From: Alphaproteobacteria bacterium
GTDB taxonomy: Bacteria; Pseudomonadota; Alphaproteobacteria; RF32; CAG-239
Direction: 5' to 3'
Length of the DNA stretch: 64,000 nucleotides
NCBI GenBank assembly: GCA_028706255.1
Contig: JAQWBS010000001.1
Coordinates: forward strand, 424,687-488,686
In this document: in pieces, positions 28,587-39,200 of the stretch
Position numbering within the stretch: the first letter of the stretch is position 1
How the letters are laid out: every line of letters begins with the position of its first letter
The notes under the pieces: model-generated
Database searches by the model: none
What the model saw: only the letters and a program-made list of their open reading frames with translations
Told to the model about the DNA's origin: nothing
Position numbers and translations under genes: made by a program

Positions 28587-31500
28587 TGAAAAATATGAAA
28601 ACTGTTTTTTATAGCTTCTTTGCACTTGGTTTATTTGCTTTTATGAACCAAGCGAATGCTTTTATTAATCCGTTTAAAGGAGGAATTCCTTCTCTTGGAA
28701 TTCCAGATAAACCAGCCCTTGGAGTTGTTATTATTCAAGGTGGAACAATGTTGAATTCTGTTAACAAAAGTATCAATACGGTTAAAGATTTAGCATCAGG
28801 AGAAGGCATTAATATTGATAATTCAGGGGCGGTTGCTTCTGAAGTCAAAGGGTTAAACGTGACAGATGGTAATGAGAAAAAGCTTAATAAAACAGCCAAA
28901 AAACTTAAAAAGACGAAAGTTGCCGATATTTATGATGAAAAGTCTGTTTCTGATGCCCTTTATAAAATGTTTATGGTGCAGCCAAGTGATAATCGCAAGG
29001 CAGTCGAATGTTATGATTTACAGAGAGGAAACTTTTACAAAGATACTGTTATTGAACTTTATGCTGTTTCTAGAGAAATGGAAGCTTCTTTGCCTGATTT
29101 AGAAGCAGAACTCGAAAAAGTGATTGACGAAATAAACAATGGGGGTGGCTCTGTTGGTGAAATTTCGAGTAATGGTGATGCGCTTGATGCAAATTATCAA
29201 GCTTCCGAATTGTTAGATAGAGTGGCACGTATGACCGAAGAGCTGACGGCAATGAACATTCAAGTTGAAATGGTTACAAGCATGAGAGATGGCTTGCCTG
29301 CTTTCACGAAAAAAGAAGCTGAGGAAGTTAAAGAGCTTGCCAAAGAAACAAAGAAAACAAATAAAAGTTCTTCTCTCTTTTTGGGAAATAAATATGCCAA
29401 GACAACAGCCTTTGCTTTTGCTCAGCTCTCTGAAGATGAAGAAACCTTTAATGTGAATGATTTCACCACATATAATGAGGTTACTGCTCCAGATCCAAAA
29501 ATATATTCCCCTTTTGCGGGCAATGAAGAAAATCTTGATGCTGTGAAGAACCTTTCAATTTTAAGCGATGAACTTGATAAAGGCTTAAGTTTGCATAATT
29601 TAAGCACGCAACTATTGAGTTATCGTGATATTTTTGAAGAATATGAAAAGATGAAGAAACTTCATCAAAAAGCATTGGACATTTTGACAATATCTGACCA
29701 ATGCTCCATAAATTATATTGGGAAATATTATGAAGATCCTGAAAATGTTTGGGCGGGAGGACATCTTGGTTCAATGGTGAATAGTCCTGAGCTTCGTCAA
29801 GGCGTTTCTAAGTGGCTGATTGATAGTTATGATGTTGCAAAATCACAAATGACAGCAAGCACAACAATTGAAAATGTTGCCACAATGGCATCGGATAGCA
29901 CAATTGACCGTGAAGATATTGATAAGGGCACAGAAGGGGCAAAAAAAACAGCTTCCTCACAAGACTTGGAAAATTCTCTTAGTGAAACAGATTTGAAGAA
30001 AGAAGCGGCAGAAGGAAGAGATGTGGATATGCTTTCTTGGAAAATAGGGGCTGAACTTTCTAGAGATTTAGTCTCTGACCAATACGGTGAGAGTAAATGG
30101 GGTAAAATTAAATCTGAATTTCCATTATGGAATGACCAAAAAAAATATTATGACCTCTATATTGATGGGAAATATAATAACATTCTTGAGTATTTTACAA
30201 TTGCAGATTTGAGAGATGTCGAAGTTAGTTTGGCTCGTGCAATAAACCGTGAAAAAGGCGAGAATAATGAAAAAGAATATGCAGAAAAAGCACAGAAAGA
30301 AAATCCACTATGGAATAGCGATTTAAAGACTGCCATTTCTAAAGCTTCATATACAAAGAAGGAAGGACAAGAAGAGTGGCATGCTGAGGTAGATAAAGAA
30401 ATTCTTGGGATGGAAGCGCAACAAAAAACACTTGAAGCAAAAAGAAAAATGCTTGAAAAATTAGCTGTCAGACCTAAAGAACTTGATAATGTGATTGCGA
30501 ATGAAAGATGGTTAGCGTCTTTTAAAGAAGAAATGGAAAAAGTTTCGGCAAGTGAAGAGTTGAGTAAATATTTGCTTGAAGAGTTGAAAAAAGATCAAGA
30601 AGCAGTGGGCACGGTTGAATCTGAAACAAACAGTGTTTTTGCAATATATGATGAGAAAATTTTATCAATTAAAGCTGAAAAAGAAGCCGCAACTTTGGTA
30701 GATGAAAAAGCTTTGGAAAAAGCCAATGAAGATTTAAAGTTGGTTAAGGAAGATATTTCTAAATATAACAAAGCTATCAATATTGAAGAAGAAGCAAAAA
30801 TTGAAGCAGAGGAAGAAGGAACAACTTATAAAGCGGGAGTAGACACAAAGTTGCTCGCAAAAAGAGTTGAAACAGCCAAAAAAGAAAAGGCAAGGCTGGA
30901 AAAATTAATTCTTGAATTAGAAAATAAAATTACGGCAACGAAAAAAGAATATGATAAGAAAATTGCTGATGAGGAAGTTTCTTTCCAAAAACAACTTAAT
31001 GAGCTTGCTGAAGTGCATAGAAATAGAGAATATTCTCCATTAAGTGGTATGGTTTCGACAGCTGCAAAGACAGCAAATCTTGCTGGAGCTTCATCCACAT
31101 TATTATCAAGCCTTTCTCAGGCGACAAGTGTTATTAATGGGTTCAAGACTTACGCAACAGATGTTGTGATGAAAACAAGAAATGCTATTTTTGAACTTGG
31201 AGATGATTTATATTTTCAAAAAAGTAATGAAGTTGTAAATAAACAACATCAGGAGATGGTTCAAGCTTTGCGAGAAATTCCATATGAAAAATTTCTTGCT
31301 ATTTCAAATATGAATATCACCCAGTCAATTTTGACCGTTTTGAATGAAGTGATTGATAAATATATGTTGGTAAATGTGTGCGAAAATGACAGTTGTTTCA
31401 CGCCAGATGAGGAATATTTTCTTGGGCTTGTTGGAAAAGCTAGAGATTTTCAAGCACCAAAAGCGCCTTTCACAGATTATATGCCACCAATCAGAGAAAC

Positions 31501-32731
31501 TTTCTATTTTGATGAAGAAAATTATACGGCATTGTTTGATGAAAATAATTATGTCAAAGAAGAAATGCTTTGCGATGAGATGAAAAAGACAGGTGATATT
31601 GTGTCTGATGTGAAAGTGGAAGTGAGATATACGATTAATCTCATCACACGTATTCCTGAAAAGAAAGAATATTGCATCTTTAAGAAATATTACATTTCTA
31701 AAACTGCATTGCTTGATTCTGAAATTTATCTTCCAAATGTTTGGAGAATAGTTCTTGATAGTCGTCCATTTGTTGAAAAAAATATTGATTTGAAGGATTT
31801 TTTAAAGAGCGAAGATGATGCAGCAAATAGTGCTGCAAATGCAGATTTCTTAAGAGGAGGGATATATCCTTGTAAAACATCTGCTGCGATTATTGATGTT
31901 TCTGATGAGGCAAAATATATTATGGGCACAGAAGCGCTTGAAGAATTGCCTGAATGTCAATTGGTTGAAATTAGTAAAAAGTCGTACTATGCCACACTAA
32001 GAGATGTTGAGGAAAACCTTAGCGGTTCTGTTGGCGTTGGAAAAATGGCACCAAGATTTTCTTCAAGTGAATTAGGATTTATGTTCTCTTCAGATAATGA
32101 ACATCTCTTTTTCCGTAACACAGTTCATAGTGTTTTCAAAAGAATTTTAGAAATTCGAAAACAACAAGAGGAAGGCAAGAAAGAATATAAACCAACAATG
32201 ACAGATTTAATTTATGAAAGAGGTGTGTTAAAGAGAAGTCAGTTTGGGGATTTTATAGAAATGTCTCGCAGAGAAAGTGAACTACGTAAGAATGTGGAAG
32301 AGCTAAAAATTGAAGTTGATAAATCTAAAGAAGATCTCTTTGAAAGTTTAAAAGATGTTGGATTTGAGCCAAGCCCTGATCTGAATTTAGCAGACCAGTC
32401 TGATTTTGATTTAGTGAAAAAAACCTTGCATAATAAGAAATTTGAAATCATAAATGATGTATCAAGAAAGTTGAGTAATTATAGCACAATTCTAAATAGT
32501 GTTGTTCAGGAAAGAGTTGAGCAAGTTAAGAATTTGTCAAATGCTTTGATGAAAGATAGTGAAGAATTAATTTCAATGTCAAGATCTGAACAGAATTTAT
32601 CAGAATTAGAAGAAGATATAAAATCTGAAAAGGTTAATATTGAGGTTAGAGAAGGTTATAAAAAAACGGCTAATGAAGCTTTCGAAAAAGAGTTAAATGA
32701 AATGGTGAGGGCATACTGTGCTTCCTATTAG
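28586..32731 (+). CDS. Giant (about 1380 aa) secreted coiled-coil T4SS-linked protein
   Basis: Signal peptide (KTVFYSFFALGLFAFMNQANA); extended heptad-rich regions; overlaps preceding stop. Confidence 0.65.
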   Translation: MKNMKTVFYSFFALGLFAFMNQANAFINPFKGGIPSLGIPDKPALGVVIIQGGTMLNSVNKSINTVKDLASGEGINIDNSGAVASEVKGLNVTDGNEKKLNKTAKKLKKTKVADIYDEKSVSDALYKMFMVQPSDNRKAVECYDLQRGNFYKDTVIELYAVSREMEASLPDLEAELEKVIDEINNGGGSVGEISSNGDALDANYQASELLDRVARMTEELTAMNIQVEMVTSMRDGLPAFTKKEAEEVKELAKETKKTNKSSSLFLGNKYAKTTAFAFAQLSEDEETFNVNDFTTYNEVTAPDPKIYSPFAGNEENLDAVKNLSILSDELDKGLSLHNLSTQLLSYRDIFEEYEKMKKLHQKALDILTISDQCSINYIGKYYEDPENVWAGGHLGSMVNSPELRQGVSKWLIDSYDVAKSQMTASTTIENVATMASDSTIDREDIDKGTEGAKKTASSQDLENSLSETDLKKEAAEGRDVDMLSWKIGAELSRDLVSDQYGESKWGKIKSEFPLWNDQKKYYDLYIDGKYNNILEYFTIADLRDVEVSLARAINREKGENNEKEYAEKAQKENPLWNSDLKTAISKASYTKKEGQEEWHAEVDKEILGMEAQQKTLEAKRKMLEKLAVRPKELDNVIANERWLASFKEEMEKVSASEELSKYLLEELKKDQEAVGTVESETNSVFAIYDEKILSIKAEKEAATLVDEKALEKANEDLKLVKEDISKYNKAINIEEEAKIEAEEEGTTYKAGVDTKLLAKRVETAKKEKARLEKLILELENKITATKKEYDKKIADEEVSFQKQLNELAEVHRNREYSPLSGMVSTAAKTANLAGASSTLLSSLSQATSVINGFKTYATDVVMKTRNAIFELGDDLYFQKSNEVVNKQHQEMVQALREIPYEKFLAISNMNITQSILTVLNEVIDKYMLVNVCENDSCFTPDEEYFLGLVGKARDFQAPKAPFTDYMPPIRETFYFDEENYTALFDENNYVKEEMLCDEMKKTGDIVSDVKVEVRYTINLITRIPEKKEYCIFKKYYISKTALLDSEIYLPNVWRIVLDSRPFVEKNIDLKDFLKSEDDAANSAANADFLRGGIYPCKTSAAIIDVSDEAKYIMGTEALEELPECQLVEISKKSYYATLRDVEENLSGSVGVGKMAPRFSSSELGFMFSSDNEHLFFRNTVHSVFKRILEIRKQQEEGKKEYKPTMTDLIYERGVLKRSQFGDFIEMSRRESELRKNVEELKIEVDKSKEDLFESLKDVGFEPSPDLNLADQSDFDLVKKTLHNKKFEIINDVSRKLSNYSTILNSVVQERVEQVKNLSNALMKDSEELISMSRSEQNLSELEEDIKSEKVNIEVREGYKKTANEAFEKELNEMVRAYCASY

Positions 32732-32743
32732 AGAGAAAATTTG

Positions 32744-33502
32744 ATGTCAGATGAGAAAAAAAACATAAGTGGTTCTAAGATATATTCCCTTCCTAAAAGC
32801 GAGAAGGAAGAAGCTATTTCTTTCATTAGTGGGTTTAGAGAAGTTCAGTCCTCAAAAATGACTTATTATGTTTGGTTATCCCGTTTTTTCATTCTCTTGG
32901 CAACTATTTCTTTGATGCTTTTTGTAAGCGGGTCTTTGGTCATCTTTCATCTTGCACCTAAAGTTCAGGTTGAGCCTTTTTTGGTGATTAATCAGGATGC
33001 TTCTCGAGAAATTGTCAGAAATGAGGCAATCAGCCCTAATATGCCTTCAAAAAATCAATTGATGGAAGTCTTTATAAAACAATATGTTTTGCTTAGAAAC
33101 ACAATCATCAGTGACGAAAGAGAAATGCAAACAAGATGGTATCCTGGGGGAATGGTGAATATGTATTCTTCAGACATCATTTTTGCAGATTTTACGGTTT
33201 ATCGTGAAAATGTTTGGCAACTCATTAGAAATATTGGCATGTCTCGTGAAGTTGAAATCATTTCTGCAAGCAAAGTAGGCGGTGAAAATAGCAACGTTTG
33301 GAAAGTTGATTTTAAAACTTACGACTTAACCAATGATCGTCGTGATCCAAGAAGTAAAGCTATCATTGTCACCACCAGATATTGGACGGCTTCCATAACG
33401 GCATATTTTATTCCTGAACGCTTTTTTATGGGCTTAAGACTACTTAATCCTCTTGGTTTTACTGTTTTAAGATATTCTCAAACAGAGGTTGAAATCTTAT
33501 AG
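32744..33502 (+). CDS. virB8: VirB8-like protein, copy 1
   Basis: N-terminal TM then LAPKVQVEPFLVINQD...VFIKQYVLLRNTI...RYWTASITAYF...NPLGFTV. Confidence 0.8.
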   Translation: MSDEKKNISGSKIYSLPKSEKEEAISFISGFREVQSSKMTYYVWLSRFFILLATISLMLFVSGSLVIFHLAPKVQVEPFLVINQDASREIVRNEAISPNMPSKNQLMEVFIKQYVLLRNTIISDEREMQTRWYPGGMVNMYSSDIIFADFTVYRENVWQLIRNIGMSREVEIISASKVGGENSNVWKVDFKTYDLTNDRRDPRSKAIIVTTRYWTASITAYFIPERFFMGLRLLNPLGFTVLRYSQTEVEIL

Positions 33503-33699
33503 CTTTTTCTTCCAAGACTTCTTTCGTCTAATTTACTTTTAATTAATTCTTTATATTTTATAATAAACTAGAGATAGTTTATTAAGCAGGCTATGTTTTT
33601 AGGTTAATAAATTCATATTTTACAGTGTAAAATTAAAGTTTTCTTTGGAAATATTATAATTTTATATTATGCTGTTACATATTTAGATTGGGGGACGAA

Positions 33700-33882
33700 A
33701 TGAAATATGTGAGTTTGTTGTTGGTGTTGATGCTTTCTGCATGCAGTATTTTTGGTTCATATTATGAAGCAGAGCCAATTGGCGTTGGTAAGGGTGTGGA
33801 CGAATTGAAGCTCTCACCTTGTGCTTGTATGCACCTTGATTTACCTAAGGATTTGCCAGACTGGTTTGTCGACACAATTTAG
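33700..33882 (+). CDS. virB7: Small VirB7-like lipoprotein
   Basis: MKYVSLLLVLMLSACSIFGSYYEAEPIGVGKGVDELKLSPCACMHLDLPKDLPDWF: lipobox LSAC, position between virB8 copies. Confidence 0.6.
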   Translation: MKYVSLLLVLMLSACSIFGSYYEAEPIGVGKGVDELKLSPCACMHLDLPKDLPDWFVDTI

Positions 33883-33895
33883 TTAGGGAAAGAGA

Positions 33896-34621
33896 ATGGC
33901 TGAAAAACTAAACAGTGATAATGTGAATAGAAAGCTTCTGGGGGGCGGTTCTTTTGCGAGAACGTCTAATCTTGGGCAAGAAACAATCATTGTCAATGTT
34001 GCCGAAAAAAGATATTTATGGACAGCAAGAGCGTTTGCCATCATCACGGCAATAAGCCTGTGCTGTAATTTTGTTTTGCTTTTAGCAATTAGCCAGATTG
34101 TGCCACTTTACCGTGTTGAGCCTTTTCTTTTGACATTCCAAAACAAGGAAGAACAAGTTTATAATATCCGTCTTATTGGATCAACACTTGAAGATGAAAA
34201 GGCAATTACAGAAGTTTTTGTTAGGGAATATGTTTTGTTACGGTCAACTTTTGACACAGATATCCCTGAAATGGAAGCTAGATGGTCTGAGGGTGGTCCT
34301 TTGCAAGAAACGTCTGCTCCACTTGTTTATTCTGCATTTATTAAGGATACAGCAACGAAGGCTTTGCAAATTATTAAAACAAAAGGTTTGAAAAGAGATA
34401 TTCGTATTATCACAGTGAATGAATTGAGCCGTGGATTGTGGCAAGTTGAATATGAAAGTCAAGATTTATACCCATCCTCTGTGAAGCCTGAAGTGGGTTA
34501 TTGGACAGCCTCCTTAGAAGTTAGATATCGTAGCAAAACTGTCAAATATAGTGACAGAATGAAAAATCCAGTTGGGTTTACTGTTGAAAAATATTCATTA
34601 ACGAATAATAAAATTAATTAG
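33896..34621 (+). CDS. virB8: VirB8-like protein, copy 2
   Basis: VPLYRVEPFLLTFQN...VFVREYVLLRSTF...VGYWTASLEVRYRS...NPVGFTV. Confidence 0.8.
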   Translation: MAEKLNSDNVNRKLLGGGSFARTSNLGQETIIVNVAEKRYLWTARAFAIITAISLCCNFVLLLAISQIVPLYRVEPFLLTFQNKEEQVYNIRLIGSTLEDEKAITEVFVREYVLLRSTFDTDIPEMEARWSEGGPLQETSAPLVYSAFIKDTATKALQIIKTKGLKRDIRIITVNELSRGLWQVEYESQDLYPSSVKPEVGYWTASLEVRYRSKTVKYSDRMKNPVGFTVEKYSLTNNKIN

Positions 34622-34630
34622 GGTCGTAAA

Positions 34631-36277
34631 ATGTTAAAGTTAATCAAAATATTCACATGTCTGTTCCTTCTTATGAGTGTTAGCAAAAATGTTAATGCCC
34701 AAGCAACCATGAACAGCATGGATCAAAATGCCGATCAGAGTCAGGGAAACTATATGCCTATGGACATGGGATATGCTGGCTTTAACTCGCTGGGAATGAC
34801 TCAAAGTGCTTGGCTTGATCCTTTGCAAAACCTTGGTGAAGGGCAATCAAGACCGGCTTATTCAAAATATTATTGGTCACCAGATTTGGTCTTGCCTGTA
34901 AGACTGAGAGAAGGTATGTTGACTTTGCTTAACTTTCCTGATTGGGAATTAATTGAAGATATTTATATTGGTGATAATTCTACGTTTGACGGGCAAATTA
35001 GTGGCCCAAATACGCTTCTTCTTTATCCTCGAAAAGGCGCGCAAGTTGGCGTTGACACAAACATTATCGTTTTTGGACGTTCTGGTAATCGATATGTATT
35101 TTATGCAAAAAGCGAAGGCGTGAATACGGAAAGATTAACCAACTCTATCATTGATATTGATGTGATTAGCGAAGATGCTGGTGGCAATGGTGGTGGAAGT
35201 TTGGGTGGCTCTTCCATGGGAAAGGGCGGCGGCTCTGGCCGAGCCGGAGGTAAAGGCAATTCAGGAAAATCTTTAGATTCAACTTACACAAAAAGATTTC
35301 AAAAAGCAGATTGGATTAAACATATCCCGCTCGACCCAGAAAATATGAGATTTGATATTGAAGTTTATATTCCAAACCCAGATGATGTTGTTATCGCACC
35401 TGAAAGAGTTTGGAGAGATGATATTTTCACTTATATTGATTTGGGTGAGAAATCTCTTAATATGACGCAACGCCCTATTGTGACGTTGATTGTTGAACGA
35501 ATTGAAGTGCCAGTTGGATTTAGAGCAGCTGGTCCGAACAATCGTCTGATTGTTGTTGAAGCCATTGGGGATATGGTTTTGCGTAATGGAAAGAGAATTA
35601 TTTGTTTGAAAATGAGAAAGTCAGATTCACAAGGAATGCCGACTTTTGCAAGCGATCTTGAAAATCAAGAATGGAGTGTTCCTGCGCCATTACCAGATTT
35701 TTCACAAAATGGAAATGAAAATGGAGCTATGGGCTCAGGTGCAAATGGTATGGTTAATGCTACGGGAACAGATTTCGTTCCAGCTGTTGGCAGTCAGGGT
35801 GCTGCTGGTGGAAGAGGCATAAGATATAATGGTGGAGCAGGCTTCGGCAATGACTATGGCAATATTTCTAATGCGAGTGCTTTTGACAGTACAGATTATT
35901 CTAAGATGCAACGTATTAGTGGAGGCGGACAATCACTCCCTCAGGGCGTAAATGGAAAACAAGCTGGTGCAAGCTCAAATATGGGTGGTGGTTATGGAGC
36001 TGGATTTATGGATTCAGGATCAAGCATTTCCATTGAACTTGGCACAGATGCAAATGTGAATAATCTGGAGATTTTGTGGGGAACACTTTCCTCTAAATAT
36101 TCAGATGTTTTGTCTGTTTATGAACCTTTCTATTCCGTTGATGCTCCGGCGGATGGTCAAGGTAAAGAACTGTTCCACTTGAGAGTTGGACCTGTAAATA
36201 GTCTTAATGAAGGGGACACTGTCTGTGGAAAACTGGGAAGAAACGGAGTCTTTTGTAGCGTAGTAAGAACACAATGA
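34631..36277 (+). CDS. virB9: VirB9-like outer-membrane-complex protein with C-terminal SPOR-like domain
   Basis: LVLPVRLREGMLTLLNFPDWELIEDIYIGD, NIIVFGRSGNRYVFYAKSEG; C-term SISIELGTDANVNNLEILWGTLSSKYSDVL...LFHLRVGPVNSLNEGDTVCGKLGRNGVFCSVV. Confidence 0.75.
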   Translation: MLKLIKIFTCLFLLMSVSKNVNAQATMNSMDQNADQSQGNYMPMDMGYAGFNSLGMTQSAWLDPLQNLGEGQSRPAYSKYYWSPDLVLPVRLREGMLTLLNFPDWELIEDIYIGDNSTFDGQISGPNTLLLYPRKGAQVGVDTNIIVFGRSGNRYVFYAKSEGVNTERLTNSIIDIDVISEDAGGNGGGSLGGSSMGKGGGSGRAGGKGNSGKSLDSTYTKRFQKADWIKHIPLDPENMRFDIEVYIPNPDDVVIAPERVWRDDIFTYIDLGEKSLNMTQRPIVTLIVERIEVPVGFRAAGPNNRLIVVEAIGDMVLRNGKRIICLKMRKSDSQGMPTFASDLENQEWSVPAPLPDFSQNGNENGAMGSGANGMVNATGTDFVPAVGSQGAAGGRGIRYNGGAGFGNDYGNISNASAFDSTDYSKMQRISGGGQSLPQGVNGKQAGASSNMGGGYGAGFMDSGSSISIELGTDANVNNLEILWGTLSSKYSDVLSVYEPFYSVDAPADGQGKELFHLRVGPVNSLNEGDTVCGKLGRNGVFCSVVRTQ

Positions 36278-39200
36278 GTAAAGAAAATTTAACACATTCC
36301 GAAAACTATGTCAGAAAAACCAACCGCATTATTCTTGCGGTTGGTGTGATTTCTTTCTTGCTGTTTTTGTTTGGTGTTTATCTCTTAGTAAATAGTAAAA
36401 ATACTGGCAATGAATATGAAGAACCAGTCTTTACGGATAATGATGATGTGTTGAATATGGCTGACAATGTAAATCCTTTGCAGAGTGCAATTGAATTTGG
36501 AGAGCCTGAAGATAAAGTTATTCCTTTGACATTAACCCCTAATCCAGTACAAATGGGGCAAGTTGTTTTGGGGACTGAGGCAAAGAATGTTTTAACCCTT
36601 GGTACTAATGGAAAAAATTCGATTAAAATTTTAGCGATTAATTTGGCAGAACCTCCTGCAGATGGATTTGAGTTTAACCATACGTGTAATGGGAAAACAT
36701 TACGAGGCGAGGAGACTTGCCATATTACAATGAGTTGGGTTCCTGTCGTTGCGGGAAATGTTCAAAATAATTTCCTTATCACTTGGCATGAATCTAATCT
36801 TTCTCAAAGTAATGCAAAAGCAGAAAAAGTGCCAGTAGAAGGCAGTGCAATCAGAAAAGAAGATTGCAATTACTGTGAAACACCTTCTGGTGTTGCTGAG
36901 GGGGATAAAAAGGCTCAAAAATTAAGAGCGGTTATTGGTCCCGATGGAAATATCATTGGATATAGCGATGAAGAAGGTTTTATAAGAGATGATAAAGGCA
37001 ATATCATTGGGCGAATAAATGAAGCGGGCATGGCAATAGATTCTGAAGGCAATGTCATTGGGGTTGCTGAAAACCGCCGCGTCGTTTTAGATGAATTTGG
37101 AAATGTAATTGGCTATGTTAACCCAGACGGAACGGTTGTTGATCTAAATGGGAACGTCATTGGGCGTGTTTTGCCAGATGGTACGGTTGTTGATTTAAAC
37201 GGCAATGTCATCGGGAAAGCTTCTGATGCAGGTTATGTTTATGATAAAGATGGCAACATTATCGGACGTGTTTTGCCAGATGGCACAGTTGTTGATATGA
37301 ACGGAAATGTTATTGGACGTTTGAATGAAAAAGGTGAAGTTGTTGATGCTGATGGAAACATTATTGGTTATATAACGAAGCCGGGGCGTGTTGCAATTGA
37401 CAAAGACGGAAAAGTTCTTGGGGTCGTTATGCCAAATGGAGCGGTGGTAGATGCGGAAGGAAGAGTTGTCGGCTATTTAGATGAAAATGGCAATATCGTT
37501 GATGAACAAAAAATTGGAAAAATAGGACCAACACGCCGTCTTGCCTATGATAAAGACGGAAACGTAATTGGCTATATTGATGAGAATGGCAATGTTGTTG
37601 ATTTCAACGGAAATATCATCGGTAGAATGTTAGAAGACGGCACTTTGGTTGACTTAGAAGGCAATGTCATTGGAAAAGCTGGGGATTATGTTACTTTGGC
37701 GCTTGATGAAAATGGCAATGTGATTGGTTACGTTGGAAAAGACGGAAAAGTCTATGATAAAGATGGCAATGTGATTGGTTATGTTGGTGAAAATGGCGAA
37801 ATCTTCAGTAATATTCGACGTAAAGTTGGGTCAATTGTCGACGTGGATTTAATTCCAATTGGTCCTGATGGTAGTGTTTTAGGTGCTATAAAAAATAATG
37901 GCGAAGTGGTTGATACTGCAGGACAAAAAATTGGTAGAATTCTAGCAAGTGGACTTGTCAAAGATATGTCTGGCGCTAAAATTGTTGGTAAATTAGTCCG
38001 TGGTGGTTTGGTTGTTGGATATGGCTGTAAAAATGTTGGCTATTTGGAAAAAGATGGCAGAATTAGAAAAGAGAATAAAGAAACCACACATAAAGTTGCG
38101 GCGAATGGAATTATCCACGACGGAAATGGCAATTATATTGGCGAAGTTGTCAAATTAGGACGTGTTTTTGATAATAATTGTAATTTGCTTGGTGAAGTTG
38201 GCAACGATGGCATCGTGAGAAATACGAACGCAGGATATATTGGCTGTGTTAACCCTGACGGAACAGTCTTAAATGATAGGGGAGATGTTGTTGGCGGTGT
38301 GCTTCGAGAAGGAATTGCACTCTCTTATGACGGTAACTATCTCGGCAAAATTAGCCAAGACGGCATTGTGATGTCTGACGCTAAATTACCAATTGGCTGT
38401 GTGAGTGTTTATGGCGATGTTTTAGGTCGTAATGGAAGCTATATTGGTCGTGTTTTGGAAGAAAAATATGCTTTTGACTTAGACGGAAATTTCATCGGCG
38501 AAGTTGACGAAGATGGCAGAATTGATATCTCAGGGATTGGTCATGCGAAAATTTTTGCCAATAATTCTTTGGCAGATAATAATAATGATATTATTGGTCA
38601 GGTGATGCACGAAAAAACAATTATCATGGATTCAACAGGCATCAAAGGAAACCTATTTCCAGATGGCAATATATATAGTTACAGCGGAGCTTCGTTGGGA
38701 AAAATTCATGGGGATGGGCTAAGTTTTTATAATACTCAGATTGGCGTGCCATTGAAAAGAGGTCAAGTTGTTGACTTTAGCGGGAAGCTTATCGGTAAAA
38801 CAAATTATGACGGACGTGTGATTAATCGATTTGGAGAATATATCGGAGATATTGATGCTAAAGGCAGATTAATAACTTCAAAAGGCGAATATCGTGGAGA
38901 TGTCTTAAAACGTGGCGTAGCGATAGGATATGACGGTTCTTATATTGGTTATGTTCTAGCAGACGGACAAGTCATTAACTTAGACGGGAATAAAGAAGGA
39001 AGCGTGACTTCAGATGATAAGGTCTTAAGCAATCGAGGTGAAATTATTGGAGAAGTCATTCAGGAAGATATTTTAACAGATATCTGGGGAAATTATAAAG
39101 GCAGAATGAACTCTTTAGGCGATGTGATTGATTTGAAGAATGATATCATTACAGCAATTCTCCCAGGGGCTTCAACAGATAAAGGCTTGAGCATTTTGAA

